DNA of 64,000 nt from Frateuria_A sp035943815 (GTDB taxonomy: Bacteria > Pseudomonadota > Gammaproteobacteria > Xanthomonadales > Rhodanobacteraceae): assembly GCF_035943815.1 (NCBI RefSeq), contig NZ_DASZBU010000011.1:1-64000 (forward strand), read 5' to 3'. A model generated the notes under the pieces. That model was not told the origin of the DNA. It did no database searches and saw only the letters and a list, made by a program, of their open reading frames with translations. The position numbers were made by a program, and so were the translations under genes. This document shows, one piece after another, positions 25,816 to 33,989 of the stretch. Position 1 is the first letter of the stretch. Every line of letters begins with the position of its first letter.

Positions 25816-27666
25816 CTAGGACTCGGCCGTTTCGCTGGCTGTGCCCAGATGCATGCCGCGCGAGGCCGGCGCCGACAGGCGCGATCCATCGGATACGGCC
25901 GACGGCATCGTCTCGACCGCCTCGATGTCGGCGATGACACGATTGCGTCCCCCGCGCTTGGCCCGGTACAGCGCGGCGTCGGCCTCCATGCACAATCGCT
26001 GCAGCACGTAGCCGCAGGTGTCGGTGGCCGCCACGCCCACGCTGGCGGACACCGAGACCGTTCCGCCGTTCATGGGCGTACTTTCGATGGCCACGCGGAT
26101 GTGGTTGGCCGTTTCCATGCCTTGCTCGCGGGAGCATTCCGGCAGCAGGATGCCGAACTCCTCGCCGCCCAGGCGGCCGAACAGGTCGACCGGACGCAAC
26201 TGCAGCCGACAGATCGCCACCGTGCGCCTGAGCACGGCATCGCCCGCCGCGTGGCCATGGGTGTCGTTGACCTGCTTGAAATGGTCAAGGTCGATCAGCA
26301 CCAGGCAGGCGTGGGCGCGCCGCTTCTCGAGCAGGCGCAAGGCGCGGTCGGCCTCGCCCATGAAGTGCTGGTGGTGGACCGTGCCGGTGAGCCCGTCGAG
26401 GCTGGACAGCTTCTTGAAGCGCAGCTGCGAGCGCTTCAACCGGAACAGCCACAGCACGATCGAGGCGATCACCAGCAACAGCAGCGCGATGTACAGCCGG
26501 CTGGTTTCCATCGCCTTGGTCGCCAGCGCCTGCTGCAGGCGCAGGATGCTGTTCTGCTTGCTCAGCGCCTCGGTCTCGAGCTTCTTGGCCAGCACGTGCT
26601 GCTGCACCACCTGGTAGGCCAGGGCGCGGGCACTGACGTCGTCGAGGTAGCCCTTGTCCTGGGCAGTGTATTTTTCGTAGTAGGCAAGTGCCGCCGCCGC
26701 ATTGCCGCGCTTTTTTTCGATCCTGTACAAAATCTCGTAGGCGGCCTTGAGCCATTCGTTGATGTCGTCCCGCCCGCTCATGGCCACCGCCGCGAGCGCG
26801 GCCTTTCCCGCTTCATGGTCGTTGCCTAGTTTTTCGTAGGCCTCGGCGCGCTGCACGTGTGCGGACAAGATTTGTGGCTGGTATTGGCCGGCGCGGATAC
26901 TGGGGGCGATCTGGTCGAGTTCATCCAGCGCCTGGCGCGGCTGGTTCTCGTTCAAGAGCAGGCTGACCTGAATCAGTCGAAGCGCGTTGGTGACGATCGG
27001 CTGGTGCGCCTGGCTGCAGATTTCGATGCCCCGCATGAGTTGTGCATCGCTCGAGGCTAGCCGCTTTCCGTCATAAAGCGCCGCCAAGCGCATGTAGACC
27101 GGGCGGCATGGAGACTCTCCTGCCGGCAAGGTTTCTTCGGCTCTTTGCGCATACTGGACTGCGAGGTCCACCTGTCCGGCCAAGGCCAGCATCTGCGAGA
27201 GGTTGATGAGGAGAACGAAGCGCCCCTGGGTGTCGGTCAGATGGGAAAGCTCGCCGGTTACCCGGTTGGCCAGCTCGAAGGCCTCCTCGTAGCGCCGGTT
27301 AATGCCCAGATTGCTTAGAAGCAGTGCCGAGGCCTTTGCTACCAGCACGGTGTCTCCCGAGTGATCGATTATCTCTCGAAGCTGGGACTCCGACTTGGTG
27401 TATTCCCCCCGGTACATGATTTCCCAGGCTTCGAGATAACGCAGTCGCCATTGCTCGGCGCGGGACATGGCCGGTGCCTGGCGACGGGCCTGGTCGAGCA
27501 TTTGCACAAAGCGCGGGTGGTCTTCCGTCCGCAGACGCTCCGCCTGTTCGAGCAACCTGGAAGAGTCCGTGATGCTTGCTTTGGCGTGGACCGGCTGAGT
27601 CAGCACACACCAGACTAGGGCCGCGAGCACCGGCCATAGAAGGATGTGGCTTCGTAGTCGGAGCAT
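25816..27666 (-). CDS. GGDEF diguanylate cyclase with periplasmic TPR-like sensor
   Basis: A 616-residue protein with a signal peptide (1-28), a helical TPR-like periplasmic sensor (30-385), one membrane helix (391-409) and a cytosolic GGDEF domain (415-585). The active site is GGEEF (500-504) and the inhibitory I-site RPVD is at 491-494, so it should make c-di-GMP with product feedback. AGAAGGAC precedes ATG 27666. It starts only 32 nt after the stop of the borosin precursor gene in the same direction, so the two are probably co-transcribed. Whether the sensor reads the peptide is an open question. Confidence 0.92.
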   Translation of the reverse strand: MLRLRSHILLWPVLAALVWCVLTQPVHAKASITDSSRLLEQAERLRTEDHPRFVQMLDQARRQAPAMSRAEQWRLRYLEAWEIMYRGEYTKSESQLREIIDHSGDTVLVAKASALLLSNLGINRRYEEAFELANRVTGELSHLTDTQGRFVLLINLSQMLALAGQVDLAVQYAQRAEETLPAGESPCRPVYMRLAALYDGKRLASSDAQLMRGIEICSQAHQPIVTNALRLIQVSLLLNENQPRQALDELDQIAPSIRAGQYQPQILSAHVQRAEAYEKLGNDHEAGKAALAAVAMSGRDDINEWLKAAYEILYRIEKKRGNAAAALAYYEKYTAQDKGYLDDVSARALAYQVVQQHVLAKKLETEALSKQNSILRLQQALATKAMETSRLYIALLLLVIASIVLWLFRLKRSQLRFKKLSSLDGLTGTVHHQHFMGEADRALRLLEKRRAHACLVLIDLDHFKQVNDTHGHAAGDAVLRRTVAICRLQLRPVDLFGRLGGEEFGILLPECSREQGMETANHIRVAIESTPMNGGTVSVSASVGVAATDTCGYVLQRLCMEADAALYRAKRGGRNRVIADIEAVETMPSAVSDGSRLSAPASRGMHLGTASETAES

Positions 27667-27698
27667 GTCCTTCTGATCCGATCCCCGTTCGGCAATGG

Positions 27699-27980
27699 TC
27701 AGCTGCGTTGATGCGGAACAGCCGAACCCAGAGGCTCTTCCTCGTCTTCCTGTTCGGGTTCTTCTTCCTCGCGGGCAGGCGTCTGGATAACCTGCGGCAC
27801 CTGGTTCAACCTACTGCCGAGTAATGCGGACAGTATCGAGCTGTCGCCTTGCGCTACGGCCGAAACCAGCACCTCGTGCGCATGCTCGCGTTCCAGTAGG
27901 CTCGCCAGTTCATTAGCCGATGCATGGCGCAGCGAGGCACTGCGGCCGATGGTTTCGAGTGTCTCGATCGTGTCTGCCAT
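27699..27980 (-). CDS. Split borosin precursor peptide with borosin-binding-type leader
   Basis: A 93-residue precursor starting at ATG 27980 behind GGGGGATAA. Residues 5-57 are helical and match the leader of the Shewanella SonA precursor in pattern: IGRSASL, then LASLLE, then AVAQGDSSILSALLG (compare SonA LGQDAQL ... AVMTGDMEKLKTLSG, from memory). The C-terminal part has a short hydrophobic stretch LNQVPQVIQTPA (58-69), the likely N-methylated core, then a strongly acidic run (REEEEPEQEDEEEPLG) and the tail SAVPHQRS. The gene is just downstream of the methyltransferase, so the precursor would be methylated in trans. Final processing sites are unknown. Confidence 0.82.
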   Translation of the reverse strand: MADTIETLETIGRSASLRHASANELASLLEREHAHEVLVSAVAQGDSSILSALLGSRLNQVPQVIQTPAREEEEPEQEDEEEPLGSAVPHQRS

Positions 27981-28067
27981 GGTTATCCCCCCGTATTCGA
28001 TATATTGGAAAGCGTTCGCCAGGGTTACCGATCACTCAGACGAAGCCATGCTATGTGTTTATGGTTT

Positions 28068-28094
28068 AACCGCCTCCGGCCAGCGAAGGCGGTT
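28068..28094 (-). terminator. Hairpin between borosin methyltransferase and precursor
   Basis: AACCGCCT (28068-28075) pairs with AGGCGGTT (28087-28094) across an 11-nt loop, eight nt past the methyltransferase stop. No T-tract follows on the minus strand (AAACCATAAAC), so it may stabilise or process RNA rather than terminate. Confidence 0.4.
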
Positions 28095-28101
28095 CCGGTA
28101 G

Positions 28102-28938
28102 TCATGCGAGCGCACTGGCCGTGTCCAGTTCATCGAGCGCTTCGAGCCGCGCATGCATGGCGACATTCGCTTTCAATGCATAAGCCGGTGGAAGGACGAC
28201 CGTTTCCTCGGGCGTCAACGGCGCCTGGGCCAATTCACTCAAGCGCAGGCGACGAATCCTAGGTTGATCGATGGGCAGAGTTGCTGCGCGGTAGACGATA
28301 ACCGGATGGTCGAGGGGGTAGTCCCTCCCAAGCAACTCCACCAATAGCTCGCGATAAGCCGAGCCGGTCTGGAAACGTACGAGCGAGCGATCGCCCACCA
28401 ATCCCACCTGCCACAACACCAGATACCCAGCCGGGTCGATGCGGCGTTCATAGAACAGCAACTGGCTCGCCTCGAAGTGCTGGCAGCCGTAGCGGCCGGG
28501 GTCGATGCCGAGGTCGGCGTAAAGGCAGTCCTCGGCGGAGATGCCGGGCTCCATGTGCGCCTCGTAGCCTTCGGCGCGGGCCATCTCGATGGCCTTGTGC
28601 GGCGACCAAGCGAAGATGCCGGGGTGCCCGTAGAAAACGCCGCAGACCCGCTTGCCGGCGCGCACCTCGGTCATCATCAGCTCGACCCACTCGCGGTAGG
28701 TCTTCATGCGCGACTTGCCCTTCGCGTAGTAGGGCTGCAGGCTGCGCACGTCCGGGTGCATGCGTTCGAGCCACAGTTCCACCACGCCGTCGGACAGGCC
28801 GGCGAACACCACGTCGGCCTGCTCGATGTGGCTGCGCGCCAGCGGCGTCAGGTGGGACCCCAGCGTCATCCCCAGGCCGACACAGGCCAGGCGGCCGCGG
28901 CGGGGGCTCTCGGGTGCAGGCAAAACCGGTGTGTTCAT
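28102..28938 (-). CDS. Borosin peptide backbone N-methyltransferase (TP-methylase family)
   Basis: A 278-residue SAM-dependent methyltransferase of the tetrapyrrole-methylase fold, but with the borosin signature rather than a porphyrin one. Residues Y71, R77, Y81 and Y103 have the same spacing as OphMA Y66, R72, Y76 and Y98, the catalytic residues for backbone amide methylation (recalled from published structures). Other blocks, FYGHPGIFA (102-110), MEPGISAEDCLYADLGIDPG (129-148) and CQHFEASQLLF (152-162), match SonM of Shewanella closely. ATG 28938 was chosen; a TTG at 28956 is possible. It acts on the separate precursor encoded 121 nt downstream. Cobalamin or siroheme methylation is unlikely. 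Confidence 0.85.
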   Translation of the reverse strand: MNTPVLPAPESPRRGRLACVGLGMTLGSHLTPLARSHIEQADVVFAGLSDGVVELWLERMHPDVRSLQPYYAKGKSRMKTYREWVELMMTEVRAGKRVCGVFYGHPGIFAWSPHKAIEMARAEGYEAHMEPGISAEDCLYADLGIDPGRYGCQHFEASQLLFYERRIDPAGYLVLWQVGLVGDRSLVRFQTGSAYRELLVELLGRDYPLDHPVIVYRAATLPIDQPRIRRLRLSELAQAPLTPEETVVLPPAYALKANVAMHARLEALDELDTASALA

Positions 28939-29060
28939 TGCGTGATAGTAGGGCAATTTTTACAGGCTCACGCGGGCCTCAGACCTCGCCTGCCGCGGTC
29001 ATGGTCCAGCCCGGTGCTAGAGTGCGCCGCCTCGATGCCCACCTCACAGCGAGTGACGCG

Positions 29061-29981
29061 ATGACCTCCCCCGCCCCTAATCCGATCGGCACGCCCGGCG
29101 TTCCCTGGGGACCGGCCGAAGTGGCCGCCTGGCTGGCGCGCCAGGCCCGGCAGCGCAGCTACGAAGCACAGGTGCTGCATGCGGTTGACGCCCTTCGCCC
29201 GCGTTTCGACGTGATCCCGTACGGCCGCCTGGACTACCATCCGGATAGCTACCCGCTGCTGGCAATCAGGAGCCGCGACTGGCGCGAGGACCTGCCCTGC
29301 GCGCTGGTGACCGGCGGCGTGCATGGCTACGAGACCAGCGGCGTGCATGGGGCGCTCGAGTTCGTCGACCGGCACGCATCGGCATGCGCGGGGCGGATCA
29401 ATCTGCTTGTGGCGCCCTGCGTGAGTCCCTGGGGCTACGAGCGCATCCATCGCTGGAACGCGCTGGCGATCGATCCCAACCGCTCGTTTCGTGCGGACAG
29501 CCCGGCGCCGGAATCGGCCGCGCTGATGGCTTTGGTCGAGCCGCTGCGCGGACGCGTACTGGTGCACGTCGATCTGCATGAGACCACCGATACCGACGAG
29601 TCGGAGTTCCGCCCGGCGCTGGCCGCGCGCGACGGCGTGGCCTACGTACCGGGCGAAATCCCCGACGGCTTCTACCTGGTCGACGACGAGGATGCGCCGC
29701 AACCGGCCTTCCAGCAGGCGGTGATCGAGGCGGTGAGCAAGGTCACCCATATCGCGCCGGCGGACGCCGAGGGCCGGATCATCGGCTCGCCGGTGGTGGC
29801 GCCGGGGGTGATCCGCTATCCGCTGCGCCGGCTCGGGCTTTGCGCGGGCATCACCGACGCGCGCTACAAGACCACCACCGAGGTCTATCCGGACAGCCCG
29901 CGCGCCAGCCCCGAGCAATGCAATGCGGCGCAGGCTGTGGCGGTGTGCGCGGCGATCGACTTCGCGCTGGCGCACGCCTGA
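29061..29981 (+). CDS. M14-type metallopeptidase/desuccinylase-like protein
   Basis: A 306-residue zinc hydrolase of the M14/succinylglutamate desuccinylase group. Zinc ligands are H88 and E91 in TGGVHGYETSG and the His in VDLHETTD (H173). ATG 29061 gives normal length; GCGAG lies upstream. It is divergent from the borosin methyltransferase with 122 nt between starts, so the two may share a promoter region. A role in trimming the borosin precursor is possible but purely positional; a housekeeping carboxypeptidase is equally likely. Confidence 0.83.
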   Translation: MTSPAPNPIGTPGVPWGPAEVAAWLARQARQRSYEAQVLHAVDALRPRFDVIPYGRLDYHPDSYPLLAIRSRDWREDLPCALVTGGVHGYETSGVHGALEFVDRHASACAGRINLLVAPCVSPWGYERIHRWNALAIDPNRSFRADSPAPESAALMALVEPLRGRVLVHVDLHETTDTDESEFRPALAARDGVAYVPGEIPDGFYLVDDEDAPQPAFQQAVIEAVSKVTHIAPADAEGRIIGSPVVAPGVIRYPLRRLGLCAGITDARYKTTTEVYPDSPRASPEQCNAAQAVAVCAAIDFALAHA

Positions 29982-30002
29982 GCGACGCGTGGGCGCCCCG
30001 GC

Positions 30003-30836
30003 TCAGTGCCTAGCCGGGTTCCACTTCAACACGGTGATCACCGGGAAGTGGTCGGACGGATAGCGCTCGCCCTCGTGGGTGGTCACCGTCTCGTAGCGGG
30101 TGGGCGTGAAGCCGCGCACCAGGATCCAGTCGATGCGCCGGTCGGGCGTGCCGGTGAAGTTGTGGAAGGTCGCCTCCGGCCCGACCGGATGGGCGACGGC
30201 CTCGCGCGCATCGCGCAGTCCCTTGGTCAGCAGGGCGTGGGCCTCGCTGGAAGGATCGGTGTTGAAGTCGCCGGTGATCACCACCGCCGCGTCGGCCGGT
30301 AGCTTCGCCACGCGGTCGTGGATCTCCCGCGCGGCGCGGGTGCGCGCGTCGGTGTCCTGGTCGCGGTAGGGAAAATGGGTGTTGTAGTAGTAGAAGCGGC
30401 GGCCGCGACGATCCTCGAAATGCGCCCAGGTGACCATGCGCGGCAGCGGGTGGCCCCAGCTGATGCTGCCGGGCACGTCCGGCGTATCCGACAGCCAGAA
30501 GTTGCCCGAGTCGAGCAAGCGCAGCCGGTCGCGCCGGTAGAACACCCCCATGTGCTCGTCGCGGTCGCCGCCGTAGCGGCCTTCGCCGAACCACGCGTAG
30601 TCGGGCAGCTTGCCGACGATGTAGTCGCCCTGCAGCTTGTAGAGCTCCTGCGTGCCCATCACGTCGGGGTGCTGCTCGCGGATGGTCTGCACCATCAGGT
30701 CCCGGCGACGTTCCCATCGGTTGGGGCCGTCGCTGGCGAGCGGCAGGCGCACGTTGAAGCTCATCACGCGCAGCGTCTGCGCGGGCAGCGGCCCGGCCAG
30801 GGCGAGCGCGGCGATCAGGATCAGCCACAGGCGCAT
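30003..30836 (-). CDS. Exported endonuclease/exonuclease/phosphatase-family protein
   Basis: A 277-residue EEP-fold phosphodiesterase with a signal peptide (1-20, ending LPAQ). Conserved blocks are RVMSFNVR, DVMGTQELYK (metal-binding Glu), YYYNTHFPYR, VVITGDFNTDP and a terminal YPSDHFPVI with the catalytic His. ATG 30836 has CGGAGAAT upstream. Exported EEP proteins act on phosphodiesters such as nucleic acids, sphingomyelin or inositol phosphates; the substrate here is not determined. Its stop lies 21 nt from the convergent M14-type gene. Confidence 0.85.
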   Translation of the reverse strand: MRLWLILIAALALAGPLPAQTLRVMSFNVRLPLASDGPNRWERRRDLMVQTIREQHPDVMGTQELYKLQGDYIVGKLPDYAWFGEGRYGGDRDEHMGVFYRRDRLRLLDSGNFWLSDTPDVPGSISWGHPLPRMVTWAHFEDRRGRRFYYYNTHFPYRDQDTDARTRAAREIHDRVAKLPADAAVVITGDFNTDPSSEAHALLTKGLRDAREAVAHPVGPEATFHNFTGTPDRRIDWILVRGFTPTRYETVTTHEGERYPSDHFPVITVLKWNPARH

Positions 30837-30921
30837 GGGATTCTCCGGCAGGGGGAAGTCGTGCCCGCAACAGGGTAACGTGTGCGGGCGCGCTGTGGCG
30901 TCTGGTGTGTGAGGTGAACCG

Positions 30922-31434
30922 ATGGTCCCGATGAGAACGGCGCGGCTGGTCATCCAGCCGTTGGGTCTGGACGACGATGCATTCGTCCTGCGGTTGCTCA
31001 ACGAGCCGAGCTTCATGGAGAACATCGCCGACAAGGGCGTGCGCGACCTGGACGGCGCCCGTGCCTACCTGCGTGACGGGCCGCTGGCCAGCTACGCGCG
31101 GCACGGCTTCGGGCTCTGGCGCGTCGGGTTGGCAGGGGATGGCACGGCGATCGGCATGGCCGGGCTGCTGAAGCGTGATTACCTGGACGGCATCGACATC
31201 GGCTACGCGTTCCTGCCCGAATACACCGGCCAGGGCTACGCGCTGGAAGCGACCCGCGCCGTCATGGAACACGCCCGGCAGCTGTCGGGCGTGCGTGGCG
31301 TGCTGGCGATCGTGAGCGAGCACAACGTCCGCTCGATCGGCCTGCTGGGCAAGCTCGGCTTCCAGCCTGACGGCAGCGTGCGCATTCCCGGGTCGGACGA
31401 AACCGTCCGCCGGTTTGCCGCGACCTTCGTATAG
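30922..31434 (+). CDS. RimJ/RimL-type GNAT acetyltransferase
   Basis: A 170-residue acetyltransferase of the RimJ/RimL subgroup that starts TARLVIQPL and has motif A IDIGYAFLPEYTGQGYALEA, with the QGYA acetyl-CoA loop, and the C-terminal NVRSIGLLGKLGFQPDG. Members acetylate protein N-termini or small amines. ATG 30922 follows TGAGGTG. It stands alone. Confidence 0.88.
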   Translation: MVPMRTARLVIQPLGLDDDAFVLRLLNEPSFMENIADKGVRDLDGARAYLRDGPLASYARHGFGLWRVGLAGDGTAIGMAGLLKRDYLDGIDIGYAFLPEYTGQGYALEATRAVMEHARQLSGVRGVLAIVSEHNVRSIGLLGKLGFQPDGSVRIPGSDETVRRFAATFV

Positions 31435-31449
31435 GTCGCGCGGGGGCGC

Positions 31450-31608
31450 CTAGGACTTCTTGCCGCCGCCGTCCTGCTTGTTCACCGTGGCCCAGGCAAT
31501 ACGCTCGGCGGATTCCTGCGACTTGCCTTCCTTTTTCTCGCTTTGCTCGATGTGTTGGGCCTGGCGCTTCTGCTTGTCCGTGTAGGAGGACTTGTCACCC
31601 TTGGGCAT
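31450..31608 (-). CDS. Small hydrophilic 'plasmid stabilization'-type protein
   Basis: A 52-residue protein beginning MPKGDKSSYTDKQKRQAQHI and containing ESAERIAWATVNKQDGGGKKS at its end. This layout is a widespread small family often labelled plasmid stabilization protein, though chromosomal members have no proven role. ATG 31608 has GGAG at suitable spacing. It is highly charged and probably a stress-related protein. Confidence 0.72.
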   Translation of the reverse strand: MPKGDKSSYTDKQKRQAQHIEQSEKKEGKSQESAERIAWATVNKQDGGGKKS

Positions 31609-31909
31609 GGCATGGCTCCGTGGTGGGGTGAACGGACGCTAGCGCGCCGGGGGTGAATGCGGGGTCGCCGCGGGCCCAAGGCGAGCGCACAGGCTCAAGC
31701 CGGCCAATGGGTGAGCTTGCTTGTGCTTCAGGTGGCCGCCTACACCATAGAGGCACCTGCACCGCTTCGTGTCTCCATGCTCTTCATTCTCGTTGGCCCG
31801 GCGATGGATGCCCGGCTATCACGCCTGCCTGCGCAGGATCGCCATGGCGGCGCTGGCCTTCCTGGGGCCCCGATGTGCCGGCCTCAACCGCTGGCCGCAA
31901 GGCGCGCGC
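31609..31909. other. Intergenic region upstream of cardiolipin synthase-like gene
   Basis: About 300 nt with no supported gene. Frames extending the phospholipase D gene upstream exist but start in sequence without a ribosome-binding site or homology-like pattern. Confidence 0.35.
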
Positions 31910-33187
31910 ATGCGTAAGTGGCTGCGTCCCCTCGGCCTAGGCCTGGCCGGGCTTCTCTGCATCGGCCTGGCCGGGCTCACCGTCGGCAACGTGCTGCCCG
32001 AAGGGCATGGCCTGGCGCAGGCGCCCAGCCACGTCGCGCCGGTACAGAGCGACGGCTTCCGGCGCGAGGCGGTGGCGCTGCTGGACAGCCCGGTGACGCA
32101 AGGCGACGCCGTGGCCGACCTGCAGAACGGCGACGCCTACTTCCCGGCGATGCTCGCCGACATCCGCTCGGCCCGGCACAGCATCGAGCTGGAAAGCTAC
32201 ATCCTGCGTCCCGGGCATATCGCGCAGACCTTCGTGGCCGCGCTTTCCGAGCGCGCGCGCGCCGGGGTGAAGGTGCGCATGGTGGTCGACTGGATGGGTT
32301 CGCGCGGCAACGAGGCGGACGCCGAGCGATTGCGCGCGGCCGGCGTGGAATTCCGCTTCTTCCGCCCGCCGCGGTTGGGCGACCTGGACCGCCTGAACAA
32401 GCGCACCCACCGCAAGCTGATGGTGGTGGACGACCGCATCGCCTATACCGGCGGCATGGGCATCGACGATGCGTGGCTGGGCGATGCGCGCAACGGCACG
32501 CAGAAGCGCGACATGATGTTCCGCATCCAGGGGCCGGTGGTGGCCCGCATGCGCGGGGTGTTCGAGGAAAACTGGCTCGCCACCGGCGGCAAGCCGTTGC
32601 CGGCGTTCGCTCAGGCGGCCGCCGGGCCGCCGGGCGATCTGCCGGTGCAAGTGGTCGCCAGCGCCGACCGCGTGGGCGACTACAAGTCGCAGCGGCTGTT
32701 CCTGCTCGCCATCGCCGGCGCGCGCCGCTCGATCGACCTGCAGGCGTCCTACTTCGTGCCCGACGAGCCGGCGCGCCGCGCGCTGATGGCGGCGCTCGCG
32801 CGCGGGGTGAAGGTGCGCATCATCGTCGAAGGCGACCATGTGGACGGGCATATGGTCGGCGACGCCTCGCGCACCTACTGGGGTCCGTTCATCGCCGCGG
32901 GGGCGCAGATCTACCGCTACGGCCCGTCGCTGTTCCACAGCAAGCTGATGATCGTGGACGACTACCTCACCATTGCAGGGTCCGCCAACTTCGACAGCCG
33001 CTCCTTCTACCTCAACGACGAGGCGAACATCGTGGTCTACGACGGCGGCTTCGCGCGGCACATGGACGGAGTGTTCGAACGCGACCTTGCGGTCTGCGGC
33101 CTGGTGTCGCTGGAGCACCTGCACGCTCGCCCCTGGTCGCAGCGTCTCAGCGATAGGTTCTGGGCCAGCTTCGCCTCGCAGCTCTGA
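31910..33187 (+). CDS. cls: Cardiolipin synthase-like phospholipase D protein
   Basis: A 425-residue membrane-associated protein with one N-terminal helix (7-28) and two PLD catalytic motifs: H167-x-K169-x4-D174 (HRKLMVVDD) and H343-x-K345-x4-D350 (HSKLMIVDD). The second is followed by GSANFDSRS, typical of Cls enzymes. It would condense phosphatidyl groups into cardiolipin at the inner membrane. ATG 31910 has AAGG seven nt upstream; upstream in-frame starts are less likely. The exact Cls class is not certain from sequence. Confidence 0.88.
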   Translation: MRKWLRPLGLGLAGLLCIGLAGLTVGNVLPEGHGLAQAPSHVAPVQSDGFRREAVALLDSPVTQGDAVADLQNGDAYFPAMLADIRSARHSIELESYILRPGHIAQTFVAALSERARAGVKVRMVVDWMGSRGNEADAERLRAAGVEFRFFRPPRLGDLDRLNKRTHRKLMVVDDRIAYTGGMGIDDAWLGDARNGTQKRDMMFRIQGPVVARMRGVFEENWLATGGKPLPAFAQAAAGPPGDLPVQVVASADRVGDYKSQRLFLLAIAGARRSIDLQASYFVPDEPARRALMAALARGVKVRIIVEGDHVDGHMVGDASRTYWGPFIAAGAQIYRYGPSLFHSKLMIVDDYLTIAGSANFDSRSFYLNDEANIVVYDGGFARHMDGVFERDLAVCGLVSLEHLHARPWSQRLSDRFWASFASQL

Positions 33188-33287
33188 ACTCGCCTGGGTT
33201 TGATCCGCCTGGGCGCGCGGCCGGCTAGAATCGCGGCTCGTTCGGTCCGGCCACGGCGGCCGGGCCTGCCCAGCGGAGGAGACGGCG

Positions 33288-33806
33288 ATGGAAGAAGGGA
33301 TGAAACGGTGCCCGGCCTGCGCGGAGCTCATCCAGGCCGCTGCGCACAAGTGTCGCTACTGCGGCACCGACCTGGACAGCTACGTCGCCGCGCACGAGGC
33401 GACGGTGGAGCAGACGCTGTTCTCGGGCCACCCCCGGGTGATCTACAGCTTCGGCCAATACGTGCTGGCGGTGTGTACGCTGGGCCTGGCGCTGCTGGTC
33501 TACTGGGTGCGCAGCCTCAGCATCACCTTCATCGTCACCACACAACGCGTGCAGGTCGAGCGTGGCCTGTTCTCCAAGGCCAAGGACAGCCTGGAGCTGT
33601 TCCGGGTGGATCACTTCGACGTGCTCAAGCCCTTGGGGATGCGCGTGCTGGGGCTATGCCAGGTACACCTGCATTCGTCCGATCCGGGCATGTCGTCGGT
33701 GTACCTCTACGGCATCCCCGGCCTGGAGGCGATGGCCGACACGCTGCGCGACTGCTCGCTGCGCGAGCGCGCCCGCAGGCGCGTGCTGCCGATGGAGCAG
33801 ATGTAG
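33288..33806 (+). CDS. Zinc-ribbon/PH-domain membrane protein
   Basis: A 172-residue protein with an N-terminal zinc ribbon (KRCPACAELIQAAAHKCRYCG, cysteines at 8, 11, 22 and 25), a membrane segment (about 57-74, YVLAVCTLGLALLVYWV) and a bacterial PH-like domain (SITFIVTTQRVQVERGLFSKAKDSLEL through VYLYGI). GGAGGAGACGG precedes ATG 33288. bPH_2-type proteins are usually of unknown function; membrane association is likely. Confidence 0.78.
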   Translation: MEEGMKRCPACAELIQAAAHKCRYCGTDLDSYVAAHEATVEQTLFSGHPRVIYSFGQYVLAVCTLGLALLVYWVRSLSITFIVTTQRVQVERGLFSKAKDSLELFRVDHFDVLKPLGMRVLGLCQVHLHSSDPGMSSVYLYGIPGLEAMADTLRDCSLRERARRRVLPMEQM

Positions 33807-33989
33807 CCCTCGAGCCGATACTGGGGGTAATGCGGCCGCGTGGATCCTTTCCCGTTTACGGGGGAAGTTGCCCGCAAGGCGGATGGAAGATGCCTTGCTT
33901 AGGCCCGCCAGGAGCACCCCATCGTCTTGCCGGTACCTGTTCGTGCTTCGCAGGGAAAGGCACGGTGGCGGGTGCACGCTGGCGGCGCC

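Noticed and set aside
28102..28938. Siroheme or cobalamin methyltransferase
   Set aside because: The fold is shared, but the Y-R-Y-Y spacing and other blocks match SonM/OphMA, and no tetrapyrrole genes are nearby.
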